DNA of 16,242 bases from CAIZGX01 sp964385405. GTDB lineage: Bacteria; Bacteroidota; Bacteroidia; Flavobacteriales_D; Sanyastnellaceae. Position 1 is the first letter of the stretch. Each line of letters starts with the position of its first letter. The stretch is taken from the NCBI GenBank assembly GCA_964385405.1, contig CAYLOT010000030.1:1-16242 (forward strand). The letters are read 5' to 3'. Positions 1-6,920 of the stretch are shown in pieces. Position numbers and translations under genes: made by a program. Below the pieces are notes generated by a model that was not told the DNA's origin, searched no databases, and saw nothing but the letters and a program-made list of their open reading frames with translations.

Positions 1-1734
1 GGAAATATAAATACTTGGAACAACAACGTTCAAGAGGTACGTGATTTCATTCTAGCTCGCTGCAACAGTGAGATTATTGATGGTATCGCTGATTGTTACG
101 ATGTAGTGCCTTTTAACGTAACTTTTCAAATTCAAGGAGAAGGAGATATTGAAGTGGGTGACACTGAGCTGAGTCCCTACGAAACGCCATTCTCAGGAAC
201 CTACTTTGCAGATTTAGAAATAGATCTCGAAGCATTGGTTAACAACAATGAGGGACCTTGCAGCTCATTTCAAGGTTGGGAAATTGTAAGCGGAACAGGA
301 ATCATTGCCGATCCAACTTCCCCAATTACAACTTTAGTTATTCAGTCCGATGTTACAGTTCAAGCGATTTTCGGTATTCCAGCTTCAGGACCCGTTCCAG
401 TTGTAAGCGATGTGCTTCCGGCAGGAGCAGGGAACATTGTGTTCAACGGAACTCCTCAAATCACTTACCCAGAGACCTTCAGCGTGAATGCCGGAGATTC
501 AACTTCAGTTAGCGTTACAGCAAATCCTTGGTTTACATTCAGTCATTGGGAATCTACCAACGCTGAGCTTCTTCCAAACTCAACATCAGCATCTATCTAC
601 TTGAACCCATGCGCTGCAGATACCGTTGTTGCCATTTTCGATGAAACACCGCATGCTATCCTGCAAGTAGATGTAATGCCGGTCGGAGCGGGAACGGTTA
701 CAATGGACGGAACAGTTTTAGCTGCTTATCCATGGAATAATGAAATTCAAGCCGATATCGATTACGCTTTCACTGCAAATGAAATTCCGGGGGTAACTCT
801 TTTCGACCATTGGGAAATCAACAACCATCCGCTTAATCCAAATACTCTTACTCCGGATGTTATTCTTCATTTAATGGTGAGTGATACTTTGGTTGCGGTC
901 TTTACGATAATTGATGATTTTCCTTTAACAGTTGATGTTCAGCCAGCAGGTGCGGGTTCAGTTACTCTAAACGGTAATCCTTGGACACCGCTTCCTTCAA
1001 CACAAATTTTCTCTGAAAATACGTTTATGAATTTCGTAGCATCACCTGCAGATTCATGGACAACCTTCAATCACTGGGAAATCAACAACCACGTCTTGGC
1101 TCCGAATATTTCGAGCACGAATGTGAATTTCAACTTTACTGAAGAAGATACATTGGTTGCAGTATTCGATGTAACACCGCATCATCCGCTTACGGTAATT
1201 GTAAATCCTGCTACTTCAGGAACAGTTCTTTTCGATACGGGTAACGCAACAACAACCATGCTCACCATTGAAAACGAAGACAATGTTCCTGTGAATTTCA
1301 CTGCAATTCCAGAACCGTATTGGATGTTCACTGGATGGCAATCGGTGGCTGGAACACCTATAAATCCGAACCTTACTGCAGATCAGGTATCAGCTTCTTT
1401 CAATACCACGGATACCATTATCGCTAACTTCTCGAAAGAACCGTTCTTGTATTATGTTCCAAACACCTTTTCTCCGAACGATGATAATTTGAATGAAGTA
1501 TTCATCCCCGTTTTGAATGCATACGATCCTAGTGATTACCATTTTGCAGTCTATGATCGTTGGGGTATCTTGATTTTCGAAACCAATGATCCAGAGAAGG
1601 GCTGGAACGGAACTTTCAATGGTAATGGAAGTCATTATGTAATGAATGATGCCTACGTTTGGAAGCTTCGCGTAAGACCAATTGGTGGACTCGAGCCATT
1701 GGAATTAATGGGCACATTGACACTATTCAGATAA
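1..1734 (+). CDS. CotH-like secreted protein, C-terminal part, with InlB-like repeats and type IX sorting domain (5' truncated)
   Basis: The reading frame is open from base 1, so the gene begins upstream; the GTG at 106 is only an internal valine. The visible 577 residues start with a short segment (W6, V13-R14, F16, R20-C21, C32) resembling the end of a CotH-kinase domain as found in secreted Bacteroidota proteins. Five InlB-like repeats of 83-94 residues follow (about residues 40-479), with recurring DVxPxGAG, FxHWEINNH and DTLVAVF motifs. Residues 480-577 match the gliding-motility-associated C-terminal domain (CHU_C, type B signal): VPNTFSPNDDNLNE, VYDRWG, GWNGTFNG and NDAYVWKL are visible. 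Such domains direct export through the type IX secretion system, so the product is probably secreted or cell-surface. The sorting domain is secure; the CotH assignment rests on a short remnant. The enzymatic part and signal peptide lie outside the window. Confidence 0.85.
   Translation, partial: GNINTWNNNVQEVRDFILARCNSEIIDGIADCYDVVPFNVTFQIQGEGDIEVGDTELSPYETPFSGTYFADLEIDLEALVNNNEGPCSSFQGWEIVSGTGIIADPTSPITTLVIQSDVTVQAIFGIPASGPVPVVSDVLPAGAGNIVFNGTPQITYPETFSVNAGDSTSVSVTANPWFTFSHWESTNAELLPNSTSASIYLNPCAADTVVAIFDETPHAILQVDVMPVGAGTVTMDGTVLAAYPWNNEIQADIDYAFTANEIPGVTLFDHWEINNHPLNPNTLTPDVILHLMVSDTLVAVFTIIDDFPLTVDVQPAGAGSVTLNGNPWTPLPSTQIFSENTFMNFVASPADSWTTFNHWEINNHVLAPNISSTNVNFNFTEEDTLVAVFDVTPHHPLTVIVNPATSGTVLFDTGNATTTMLTIENEDNVPVNFTAIPEPYWMFTGWQSVAGTPINPNLTADQVSASFNTTDTIIANFSKEPFLYYVPNTFSPNDDNLNEVFIPVLNAYDPSDYHFAVYDRWGILIFETNDPEKGWNGTFNGNGSHYVMNDAYVWKLRVRPIGGLEPLELMGTLTLFR
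118..1437 (+). repeat. Five tandem InlB-like repeat units of about 250-280 bp
   Basis: Within the secreted protein gene, units begin near 118, 400, 661, 925 and 1189. Units 3 and 4 are closest: each has VDVxPxGAG at its start, HWEINNH in the middle and DTLVAVF at the end, and they share DNA such as TGGGAAATCAACAAC. Units 1 and 5 are the most diverged. The pattern fits the divergent InlB B-repeat family, usually a beta-rich extracellular stalk or binding module. Sequence divergence makes current slippage between units unlikely. Confidence 0.8.
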
Positions 1735-1746
1735 GCATTTTCGAAT

Positions 1747-1754
1747 TAACTTCG
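1747..1754 (+). promoter_or_regulatory. Possible -7 element before mutA
   Basis: TAACTTCG differs by one base from the Bacteroidota -7 consensus TAnnTTTG and ends 4 nt before the ATG at 1759. No TTG sits at the usual 19-21 nt distance upstream. It overlaps the left arm of the hairpin at 1748-1756, so promoter and hairpin readings compete for the same bases. Weak; supported mainly by similar placement at other genes in this window. Confidence 0.25.
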
Positions 1755-1783
1755 TTGCATGAATATTCGGAACGAAGTTTTTT
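1748..1783 (+). terminator. Terminator-like hairpin spanning the mutA start codon
   Basis: AACTTCGTT (1748-1756) and AACGAAGTT (1771-1779) form a perfect 9-bp stem with a 14-nt loop, followed by a T run ending at 1783. It is the only hairpin with a T run that I see after the secreted-protein gene, so it may end that transcript. The ATG of the next gene (1759) lies in the loop, so the structure could instead control initiation or readthrough. The loop is long and the stem only moderately GC-rich, so strength is uncertain. Confidence 0.45.
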
Positions 1784-2880
1784 CAAATCAATATCTTCAA
1801 GACTGGCAAGCGCTAGCCGAAAAAGAATTAAAAGGAAAATCCCTCGACTCTTTGGTTCGCCAAAAAGAAGAAGGGATTTTTTTATATCCATACGCTACCG
1901 AAGGTAGCTCAACGAACGAAGTAACTTTTCGTGCAACGCCTTTGTGGCAGTTGCACCAGTCTTTCCAAACGACAGATCCAAGTGCTTGGAACACTTTGGC
2001 TTTGGAAGCTCTCAATGGTGGTGTGAACAGCTTAACCATTCCCGCTTCTTTCAATACAAATGAGTTGAAGGTGGCGTTGAAAGACATCTTCGTCGGCTTC
2101 ATTAACTGGGAATTGGAAGCGCACGCCGAGCAAGCCGACGATCAGATAGACGCCATTAAACAAGCTTACGAGCAACAAGACCGCGCTGGTGTGATGCCAC
2201 TTTTTCATTCCAAACACATTCATGCAAATCAAGTATTTGCCTCTCACGCCTCTGCTTCAGAGCAAATTGCATTTGCTGTTTTAGCTGGAATTGAATTTAT
2301 TGAAAATGCACATTTAACCATAGACGAGGCCTCCGCTCAACTACTTTTTCATTTTTCGGTTGGAAGTGAATTGTATGTTGAAATCGCCAAGCTGCGCGCT
2401 TTCCGCGCAGTGTGGTCGCACGTGATGAATTCAGGTTCTCCTGAACACGCGTGTTCGAATCACGCCTTTGTGAAAGTGCAGACAGACGGATACTTCCAAG
2501 CGAAGAAAGACACTGACAACAACCTCATTCGTTCTACTATTCAAGCATTGGCTGCAAGTGTTGGCGGAGCGAATCGCATTGAAGTGCTTCCCATGGAATT
2601 TGCAAAAGGAATCGATGTTGCTAACCACCTTCGTTGGGCGAGAAACATTCAGCATTTATTGATTGAAGAGTCTTACTTCGATCAATATTCAGATTTAGCT
2701 AAAGGAAGTTATTCGTTGGAGAAACTTACGGAAGACCTGTCTTTAAAGGCTTTCGGCATCATGAAGAATTTCGAAACATCTGAGAAGTTGTTCAACTTCA
2801 TACAAAACAACAAAGAAGAAAGAAGCCATCAACATGCACAACGTGTAGTAGTTGGTGAAAACAAATATGTGCGCTCATGA
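1759..2880 (+). CDS. mutA: Methylmalonyl-CoA mutase, small (beta) subunit, compact form
   Basis: This is the non-catalytic partner of the adenosylcobalamin-dependent mutase that interconverts (R)-methylmalonyl-CoA and succinyl-CoA. The 373 residues match the small-subunit N-terminus (QDWQALAEKELKGKSLDSLV) and the rest of its barrel, including FSVGSELYVEIAKLRAFRAVW and NNLIRSTIQALAAS. The HCQTSGWSL block of the large subunit is replaced by NHAFVKVQTDGYF, consistent with no catalysis. The protein ends where the barrel ends and has no C-terminal cobalamin-like domain, so it is short for the family (the classical propionibacterial subunit exceeds 600 residues). The ATG at 1759 gives a family-like N-terminus and has no Shine-Dalgarno. 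The stop overlaps the mutB start (ATGA), which suggests translational coupling and equal subunit supply. Confidence 0.9.
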   Translation: MNIRNEVFSNQYLQDWQALAEKELKGKSLDSLVRQKEEGIFLYPYATEGSSTNEVTFRATPLWQLHQSFQTTDPSAWNTLALEALNGGVNSLTIPASFNTNELKVALKDIFVGFINWELEAHAEQADDQIDAIKQAYEQQDRAGVMPLFHSKHIHANQVFASHASASEQIAFAVLAGIEFIENAHLTIDEASAQLLFHFSVGSELYVEIAKLRAFRAVWSHVMNSGSPEHACSNHAFVKVQTDGYFQAKKDTDNNLIRSTIQALAASVGGANRIEVLPMEFAKGIDVANHLRWARNIQHLLIEESYFDQYSDLAKGSYSLEKLTEDLSLKAFGIMKNFETSEKLFNFIQNNKEERSHQHAQRVVVGENKYVRS

Positions 2881-4928
2881 GTAAATTGAACTGGAAAGAA
2901 TCTTCCTTCAACTTCAACGAAGAAGTGAAGGCTGCCACTTGGGGAGCAGGCGCAGCACCGTTTTTACGCGGTCCGTATGCAAGCATGTACACCGTTCGCC
3001 CATGGACCATTCGACAATATGCCGGATTCAGCACCGCTGAAGAATCGAATGCATTCTACAAACGCAACTTGGCCATGGGACAAAAAGGATTGTCTGTGGC
3101 CTTCGATTTAGCTACGCATCGCGGTTACGACAGCGATCATGACCGAGTGAAGGGAGATGTTGGAAAGGCTGGTGTAGCCATAGATTCAGTTGAAGACATG
3201 AAAGTCTTATTTCATGAAATTCCGTTGAATGAAATGTCGGTAAGCATGACCATGAACGGTGCGGTTCTGCCAATTCTTTCATTCTACATTGTAGCCGCTG
3301 AAGAACAAGGCGTTCGTCCAGAACAGCTCACTGGAACCATTCAGAACGACATTTTGAAAGAGTTCATGGTTCGAAACACGTATATCTATCCGCCAACACC
3401 AAGCATGCGCATTGTCTCTGACATCTTTGAATTCTGTTCGAAGGAAATGCCGAAGTTCAATCCGATTTCCATTTCAGGATATCACATGCAAGAGGCGGGC
3501 GCTACTCAAGAAATTGAGTTGGCTTATACGTTAGCAGACGGATTGGAATATGTTCGTTCTGGCTTGAAAGCGGGAATGAGCATAGATGATTTCGCCCCGC
3601 GTTTGTCGTTCTTCTGGGCGATTGGTATGGACACCGTAACGGAAATTGCGAAGATGCGCGCAGCTCGCGTATTGTGGGCACAGCTCATCAAATCCTTCAA
3701 CCCGAAAAATGAAAAATCAATGGCGTTAAGAACCCACTGTCAAACCAGTGGTTGGAGTTTAACGCGTCAAGATCCCTACAACAATGTGGCTCGCACATGC
3801 ATTGAAGCGCTCGGCGCTGCTTGGGGCGGAACGCAGAGTTTACACACGAATGCGCTCGATGAGGCCATTGCCTTACCAACCGATAACAGCGCGCGCATTG
3901 CACGAAACACGCAGTTGATTATTCAAGAAGAAACAGGATTGTGCGAAGTGGTAGACGTTTGGGGAGGAAGCGAAATTATTGAAAAGCGTACCCAAGAAAT
4001 CATGGATGCCGCTTGGAAATTAATTGAAGAGGTGGAAGAAATGGGCGGAATGACCAAGGCCATTGAGGTGGGTATTCCGAAGTTGCGCATTGAAGAAGCA
4101 GCAGCGCGGAAGCAGGCGCGCATTGACAGCGGAAGAGACAAGATTATTGGAGTGAATATTTTCCAGTTGGAAGAAGAAAGCAACATGGATATTCTTGAAG
4201 TAGACAACGACGCTGTGCGTATTTCACAAATCGAAAGATTATTAAAAACGAAAGCAGAGCGTAACGAAGAGGCTTGTCAAGATGCTTTGAAAGCCTTAAC
4301 AGCAGCCGCACAGAGCGGAAGTGGAAACTTATTGGCGCTCTCGGTTGAAGCCGCTCGTTTGCGCGCAACCTTAGGTGAAATTTCAAGTGCATTGGAAGTG
4401 GTGTACGGAAGATATTCGGCACAAATTAGAAGTATTTCAGGTGTTTACTCGAATGAATCAGCAATGGACAAAGACTTTATTGAAGCACGCAAACGTTCCG
4501 ACGAATTTGCAGAATTGGCCGGAAGAAGACCGCGCATCTTGGTTGCGAAAATGGGACAAGACGGACACGATCGCGGAGCGAAAGTGATTGCCACTTCGTT
4601 CGCAGATATCGGTTTCGATGTAGATATGGGGCCGTTGTTTCAAACGCCTGCAGAAGTTGCGAAACAAGCTGCAGAGAACGACGTGCACATGGTCGGAGTA
4701 TCTTCATTAGCAGCGGGACACAAGACGTTAATTCCGGAATTAATTTCCGAATTGAAAAAATTGGGTCGTGAAGATATTGGGGTTATTGCAGGCGGAGTAA
4801 TACCCGAGCAAGACTTCGAGTTTTTGTATAACGCCGGATGCGTAGGCATCTTTGGTCCAGGGACTAAGATTGCCACAGCAGCGCAAGAAATTTTAACATT
4901 AATGATCGAAGCACTTCAAGGCGAATGA
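2877..4928 (+). CDS. mutB: Methylmalonyl-CoA mutase, large (alpha, catalytic) subunit
   Basis: This 683-residue protein is the catalytic cobalamin-binding subunit, active in propionyl-CoA/succinyl-CoA interconversion (odd-chain fatty acid and branched amino acid breakdown, or the reverse). The N-terminal barrel shows RPWTIRQYAGFSTAEESN and VAFDLATHRGYDSDH. The active-site block HCQTSGWSLTRQDPYNN starts at His287, and RIARNTQLIIQEE follows. The C-terminal B12 domain (about residues 545-683) carries the base-off motif DGHDRG at 562-567, with His564 as the expected cobalt ligand. Length and motifs are complete and the gene appears intact. It overlaps mutA by 4 nt upstream and mazG by 4 nt downstream. 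No MeaB-type chaperone or epimerase gene is in the window, so those must be elsewhere. Confidence 0.97.
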   Translation: MSKLNWKESSFNFNEEVKAATWGAGAAPFLRGPYASMYTVRPWTIRQYAGFSTAEESNAFYKRNLAMGQKGLSVAFDLATHRGYDSDHDRVKGDVGKAGVAIDSVEDMKVLFHEIPLNEMSVSMTMNGAVLPILSFYIVAAEEQGVRPEQLTGTIQNDILKEFMVRNTYIYPPTPSMRIVSDIFEFCSKEMPKFNPISISGYHMQEAGATQEIELAYTLADGLEYVRSGLKAGMSIDDFAPRLSFFWAIGMDTVTEIAKMRAARVLWAQLIKSFNPKNEKSMALRTHCQTSGWSLTRQDPYNNVARTCIEALGAAWGGTQSLHTNALDEAIALPTDNSARIARNTQLIIQEETGLCEVVDVWGGSEIIEKRTQEIMDAAWKLIEEVEEMGGMTKAIEVGIPKLRIEEAAARKQARIDSGRDKIIGVNIFQLEEESNMDILEVDNDAVRISQIERLLKTKAERNEEACQDALKALTAAAQSGSGNLLALSVEAARLRATLGEISSALEVVYGRYSAQIRSISGVYSNESAMDKDFIEARKRSDEFAELAGRRPRILVAKMGQDGHDRGAKVIATSFADIGFDVDMGPLFQTPAEVAKQAAENDVHMVGVSSLAAGHKTLIPELISELKKLGREDIGVIAGGVIPEQDFEFLYNAGCVGIFGPGTKIATAAQEILTLMIEALQGE

Positions 4929-5701
4929 ATACAATAGAGCAGAAGAAGGAAGCGTTCGAGCGCTTGTTAACCATTATGGACGAGCTTCGTGAGAAGTGTC
5001 CGTGGGACATGAAGCAGACGCTGGAAAGTCTTCGTCATTTATCCATTGAAGAAGTCTATGAATTGGGAGATGCCATTCTAGATGGAAACATGGAAGAGGT
5101 TAAGAAGGAGTTGGGAGATTTGTTTTTGCATTTGGTTTTTTATTCGCGCATTGCCAGCGAGACCGAAGCCTTCGATGTTGCCGATGTGTTGAATGTCATT
5201 TGCGAAAAATTAATTTCAAGACATCCGCATATCTACGGAGATACTGTTGTGAAAGACGAAGCTGAAGTTCTTTCTAATTGGGAAAAATTAAAATTGAAGG
5301 AAGGAAAGAAGAGTGTGTTGGAAGGTGTACCTCGTTCATTGCCGGCTATGGTAAAGGCGCAACGCATACAGGACAAAGCGAAAGGAGTGGGGTTCGATTG
5401 GGAAAATGCCGATCAGGTTTGGGAAAAGGTTTTGGAAGAATTGAATGAATTCAAAGAAGCGAAAACGAAAGAGGACCAAGAAGAAGAATTCGGCGATTTA
5501 CTTTTTTCACTCATCAACTACGCGCGTTTTAAGGGAATTCATCCGGAAGATGCATTAGAAAAGACCAACAAGAAATTCATTTATCGTTTTCAGTATTTGG
5601 AAACGGAAAGCGCGAAAGACGGGAAGAAGATGGGGGAGATGAGTTTGAATGAAATGGACGAGTACTGGAACAAAGCCAAAGAATTAAAAAAGAATTCATA
5701 G
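4925..5701 (+). CDS. mazG: Nucleoside triphosphate pyrophosphohydrolase MazG
   Basis: This 258-residue protein is a cytoplasmic house-cleaning enzyme that hydrolyses (d)NTPs to the monophosphate and pyrophosphate. It has the two tandem MazG domains of the E. coli-type protein. The first has CPWDMKQTLESL at 25-36 and metal ligands in EEVYE (42-46) and KELGD (61-65). The second has EELNEF from 171 and EEEFGD (186-191). The linker LEGVPRSLPAMVKAQRIQDKA is characteristic of the family. Its start overlaps the mutB stop as ATGA, so it is probably cotranscribed and translationally coupled with the mutase genes. The metabolic reason for this grouping is not evident. Confidence 0.95.
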   Translation: MNTIEQKKEAFERLLTIMDELREKCPWDMKQTLESLRHLSIEEVYELGDAILDGNMEEVKKELGDLFLHLVFYSRIASETEAFDVADVLNVICEKLISRHPHIYGDTVVKDEAEVLSNWEKLKLKEGKKSVLEGVPRSLPAMVKAQRIQDKAKGVGFDWENADQVWEKVLEELNEFKEAKTKEDQEEEFGDLLFSLINYARFKGIHPEDALEKTNKKFIYRFQYLETESAKDGKKMGEMSLNEMDEYWNKAKELKKNS

Positions 5702-5702
5702 A

Positions 5703-6641
5703 ATGAAAAAATACGTTTGGATATTCGGATTGCTTGTCTCTGTAAGCAGCTGTGTTGCTCCAAGAGCTATTACCAATTCAGGAAAAGTGACTCCGAAAGG
5801 AAATTGGGTGGTTGCAACCAATCAAACGTACAACATTGCTACTGCACCAGCTGGAAAAGTAGCGAATGCAGTAGACATTAACATCGATAATTTACTGAAT
5901 GCTTCAAGCGATACATTAACACTTGTTGAATCCAATGCGGTATCTACCGATTGGCAGAAGGTTGGTGAAGCGTTAATAGCCAATAATTTCGATCCGATTG
6001 GTGGTGGATTTGAATTTGGCGTTCGTTACGGAATTGCTGAACGATTCGATGTTGGATTTAAAAGAGCTGGAAGGGCCAAAGCAATCGATGTGCAGTATCA
6101 GTTTTTAGGAAGTCTGGGTAACGTAGACGACTTCTCAGAATCCACTACAGACAAGTGGTACGGAAGCATTGGACTTCAATATTCTAGTCAGGATGTATCT
6201 CTTCCATTTTGGGCACGTCCCATTAACTCGCGTTTGCAGTATGATTTCAGTCGAAGAGATATTTTGGTTCCATTAATCTTCAGCTATGGCTTGGGCAATG
6301 AAGAATCTATTGGTGCAATATCATTTGGATTGGCATACAATTTCACGCGCATGCATTATTCGACTACTCCGTTTACCTATGCTCGAATTCAGGATGTGAA
6401 CGGAGTAGTTACAGTGTTGAATACAGCAGCTATTACAGAAAAGAAGAATATCAGCAGTTTCGGCGCCTTCGCCAACATGAAGATCGGATTCCGTTATTTC
6501 TATTTCGTCCCAGCCGTAGCGGTTTATTATCAGAATTACGGCACCCTTCAGAATTTCATTGGCGAATCGTTCCAGATGAAAGGGGTTACTGTCGTTCCTT
6601 CGTTGGGGTTAAGGTTGCGGTTGGGAAAGTCTAAATCCTAA
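5703..6641 (+). CDS. Putative outer-membrane lipoprotein with beta-barrel-like body, function unknown
   Basis: The 312-residue product starts with a lipoprotein signal: MKK, a hydrophobic stretch, then the lipobox V14-S-S-C17. After Cys17 there is no acidic or lysine-rich tract of the kind that exports lipoproteins to the surface in Bacteroidota, so a periplasm-facing outer-membrane position is my guess. The body alternates polar and hydrophobic residues in strands rich in aromatics and glycine (GGGFEFGVRYGIAERFDVGF, IGLQYSSQ, FGLAYNFT, FRYFYFVPAVAVYY) and ends in a strand-like GLRLRLG, as in small outer-membrane barrels. It starts 1 nt after the mazG stop and closes the operon before the terminator at 6665. 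I do not recognise the family. Confidence 0.75.
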   Translation: MKKYVWIFGLLVSVSSCVAPRAITNSGKVTPKGNWVVATNQTYNIATAPAGKVANAVDINIDNLLNASSDTLTLVESNAVSTDWQKVGEALIANNFDPIGGGFEFGVRYGIAERFDVGFKRAGRAKAIDVQYQFLGSLGNVDDFSESTTDKWYGSIGLQYSSQDVSLPFWARPINSRLQYDFSRRDILVPLIFSYGLGNEESIGAISFGLAYNFTRMHYSTTPFTYARIQDVNGVVTVLNTAAITEKKNISSFGAFANMKIGFRYFYFVPAVAVYYQNYGTLQNFIGESFQMKGVTVVPSLGLRLRLGKSKS

Positions 6642-6664
6642 GGTAAGAGGGGTTAACAGGTAAT

Positions 6665-6697
6665 AAAAAAAGCCTCTTGAATTTCAAGAGGCTTTTT
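6665..6697. terminator. Bidirectional Rho-independent terminator
   Basis: AGCCTCTTGA (6671-6680) pairs perfectly with TCAAGAGGCT (6684-6693) around a 3-nt loop. The stem is flanked by seven A on the left (6665-6671) and five T on the right (6693-6697), so it has a U tract on both strands. It begins 24 nt after the lipoprotein gene and about 10 nt beyond the 3' end of the opposing tRNA, and should end both transcripts. Confidence 0.92.
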
Positions 6698-6706
6698 CTT
6701 TGTTAG

Positions 6707-6780
6707 CGGTCGGGACGGGACTCGAACCCGCGACCCCGTGCGTGACAGGCACGTATTCTAACCAACTGAACTACCCGACC
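6707..6780 (-). tRNA. tRNA-Asp (anticodon GTC)
   Basis: On the minus strand the sequence folds as a full cloverleaf. The acceptor GGTCGGG (complement of 6774-6780) pairs with CCCGACC (complement of 6708-6714), with discriminator G. The D arm is GTTC/GAAT with a TTGG loop. The anticodon stem CGTGC/GCACG encloses CTGTCAC, giving anticodon GTC. The T arm is GCGGG-TTCGAGT-CCCGT. The 3' CCA is not encoded (GCT follows), so it must be added by a nucleotidyltransferase. It lies antisense to its neighbours, with its own promoter at 6798-6828 and terminator at 6665-6697. Confidence 0.97.
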
Positions 6781-6797
6781 GTTGCCGCAAAGCGATG

Positions 6798-6828
6798 CAA
6801 AAGTAATCTCAATTTTCAATTACACAAA
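6798..6828 (-). promoter_or_regulatory. Consensus Bacteroidota promoter for tRNA-Asp
   Basis: On the minus strand TTTG (complement of 6825-6828) is followed after exactly 19 nt by TACTTTTG (complement of 6798-6805), an exact match to TTTG-N19-TAnnTTTG. Transcription should start near 6791-6794, about 11-14 nt before the mature tRNA 5' end. A strong consensus promoter fits a stable RNA gene. Confidence 0.85.
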
Positions 6829-6850
6829 CTTTTTCATAGAATTTTTTAGT

Positions 6851-6877
6851 TTGTAAATCGCGGTTGACATTTTACAA
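6851..6877. repeat. Inverted repeat TTGTAAA-N13-TTTACAA over a promoter
   Basis: TTGTAAA (6851-6857) and TTTACAA (6871-6877) are perfect 7-bp arms with 13 nt between them. The centre, 6864, falls on the -33 element of the membrane protein gene promoter. The arms are about two helical turns apart, as for a dimeric regulator. The region is AT-rich, so chance is possible. Confidence 0.35.
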
Positions 6878-6894
6878 TTTTTATTTTACTTTAG
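6863..6894 (+). promoter_or_regulatory. Promoter for the 736-residue membrane protein gene
   Basis: GTTG (6863-6866) is followed after 20 nt by TACTTTAG (6887-6894), one mismatch from TAnnTTTG. The predicted start near 6898-6900 gives a 5' leader of about 20 nt before the ATG at 6921. That leader is A-rich with no Shine-Dalgarno, as is common in Bacteroidota. Confidence 0.6.
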
Positions 6895-6920
6895 TCAAAC
6901 CTTAACTAAAATTAAAACCT

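Noticed and set aside
106..108. GTG as the start of the first gene
   Set aside because: The frame is open to base 1 and the preceding residues look like the end of a CotH domain, so the gene is truncated by the window.
118..1437. CRISPR or minisatellite array
   Set aside because: The units are long, in frame and diverged at the DNA level; they are protein-domain repeats.
3923..4207. Open frames antisense to mutB and similar long antisense frames inside other genes
   Set aside because: They mirror the codon pattern of the strong sense genes, have no recognisable domains and no promoter or start context.
6642..6920. Small gene or RNA in the interval around tRNA-Asp
   Set aside because: The interval is accounted for by a terminator, the tRNA, two promoters and a short dyad; no coding frame or riboswitch fold was seen.
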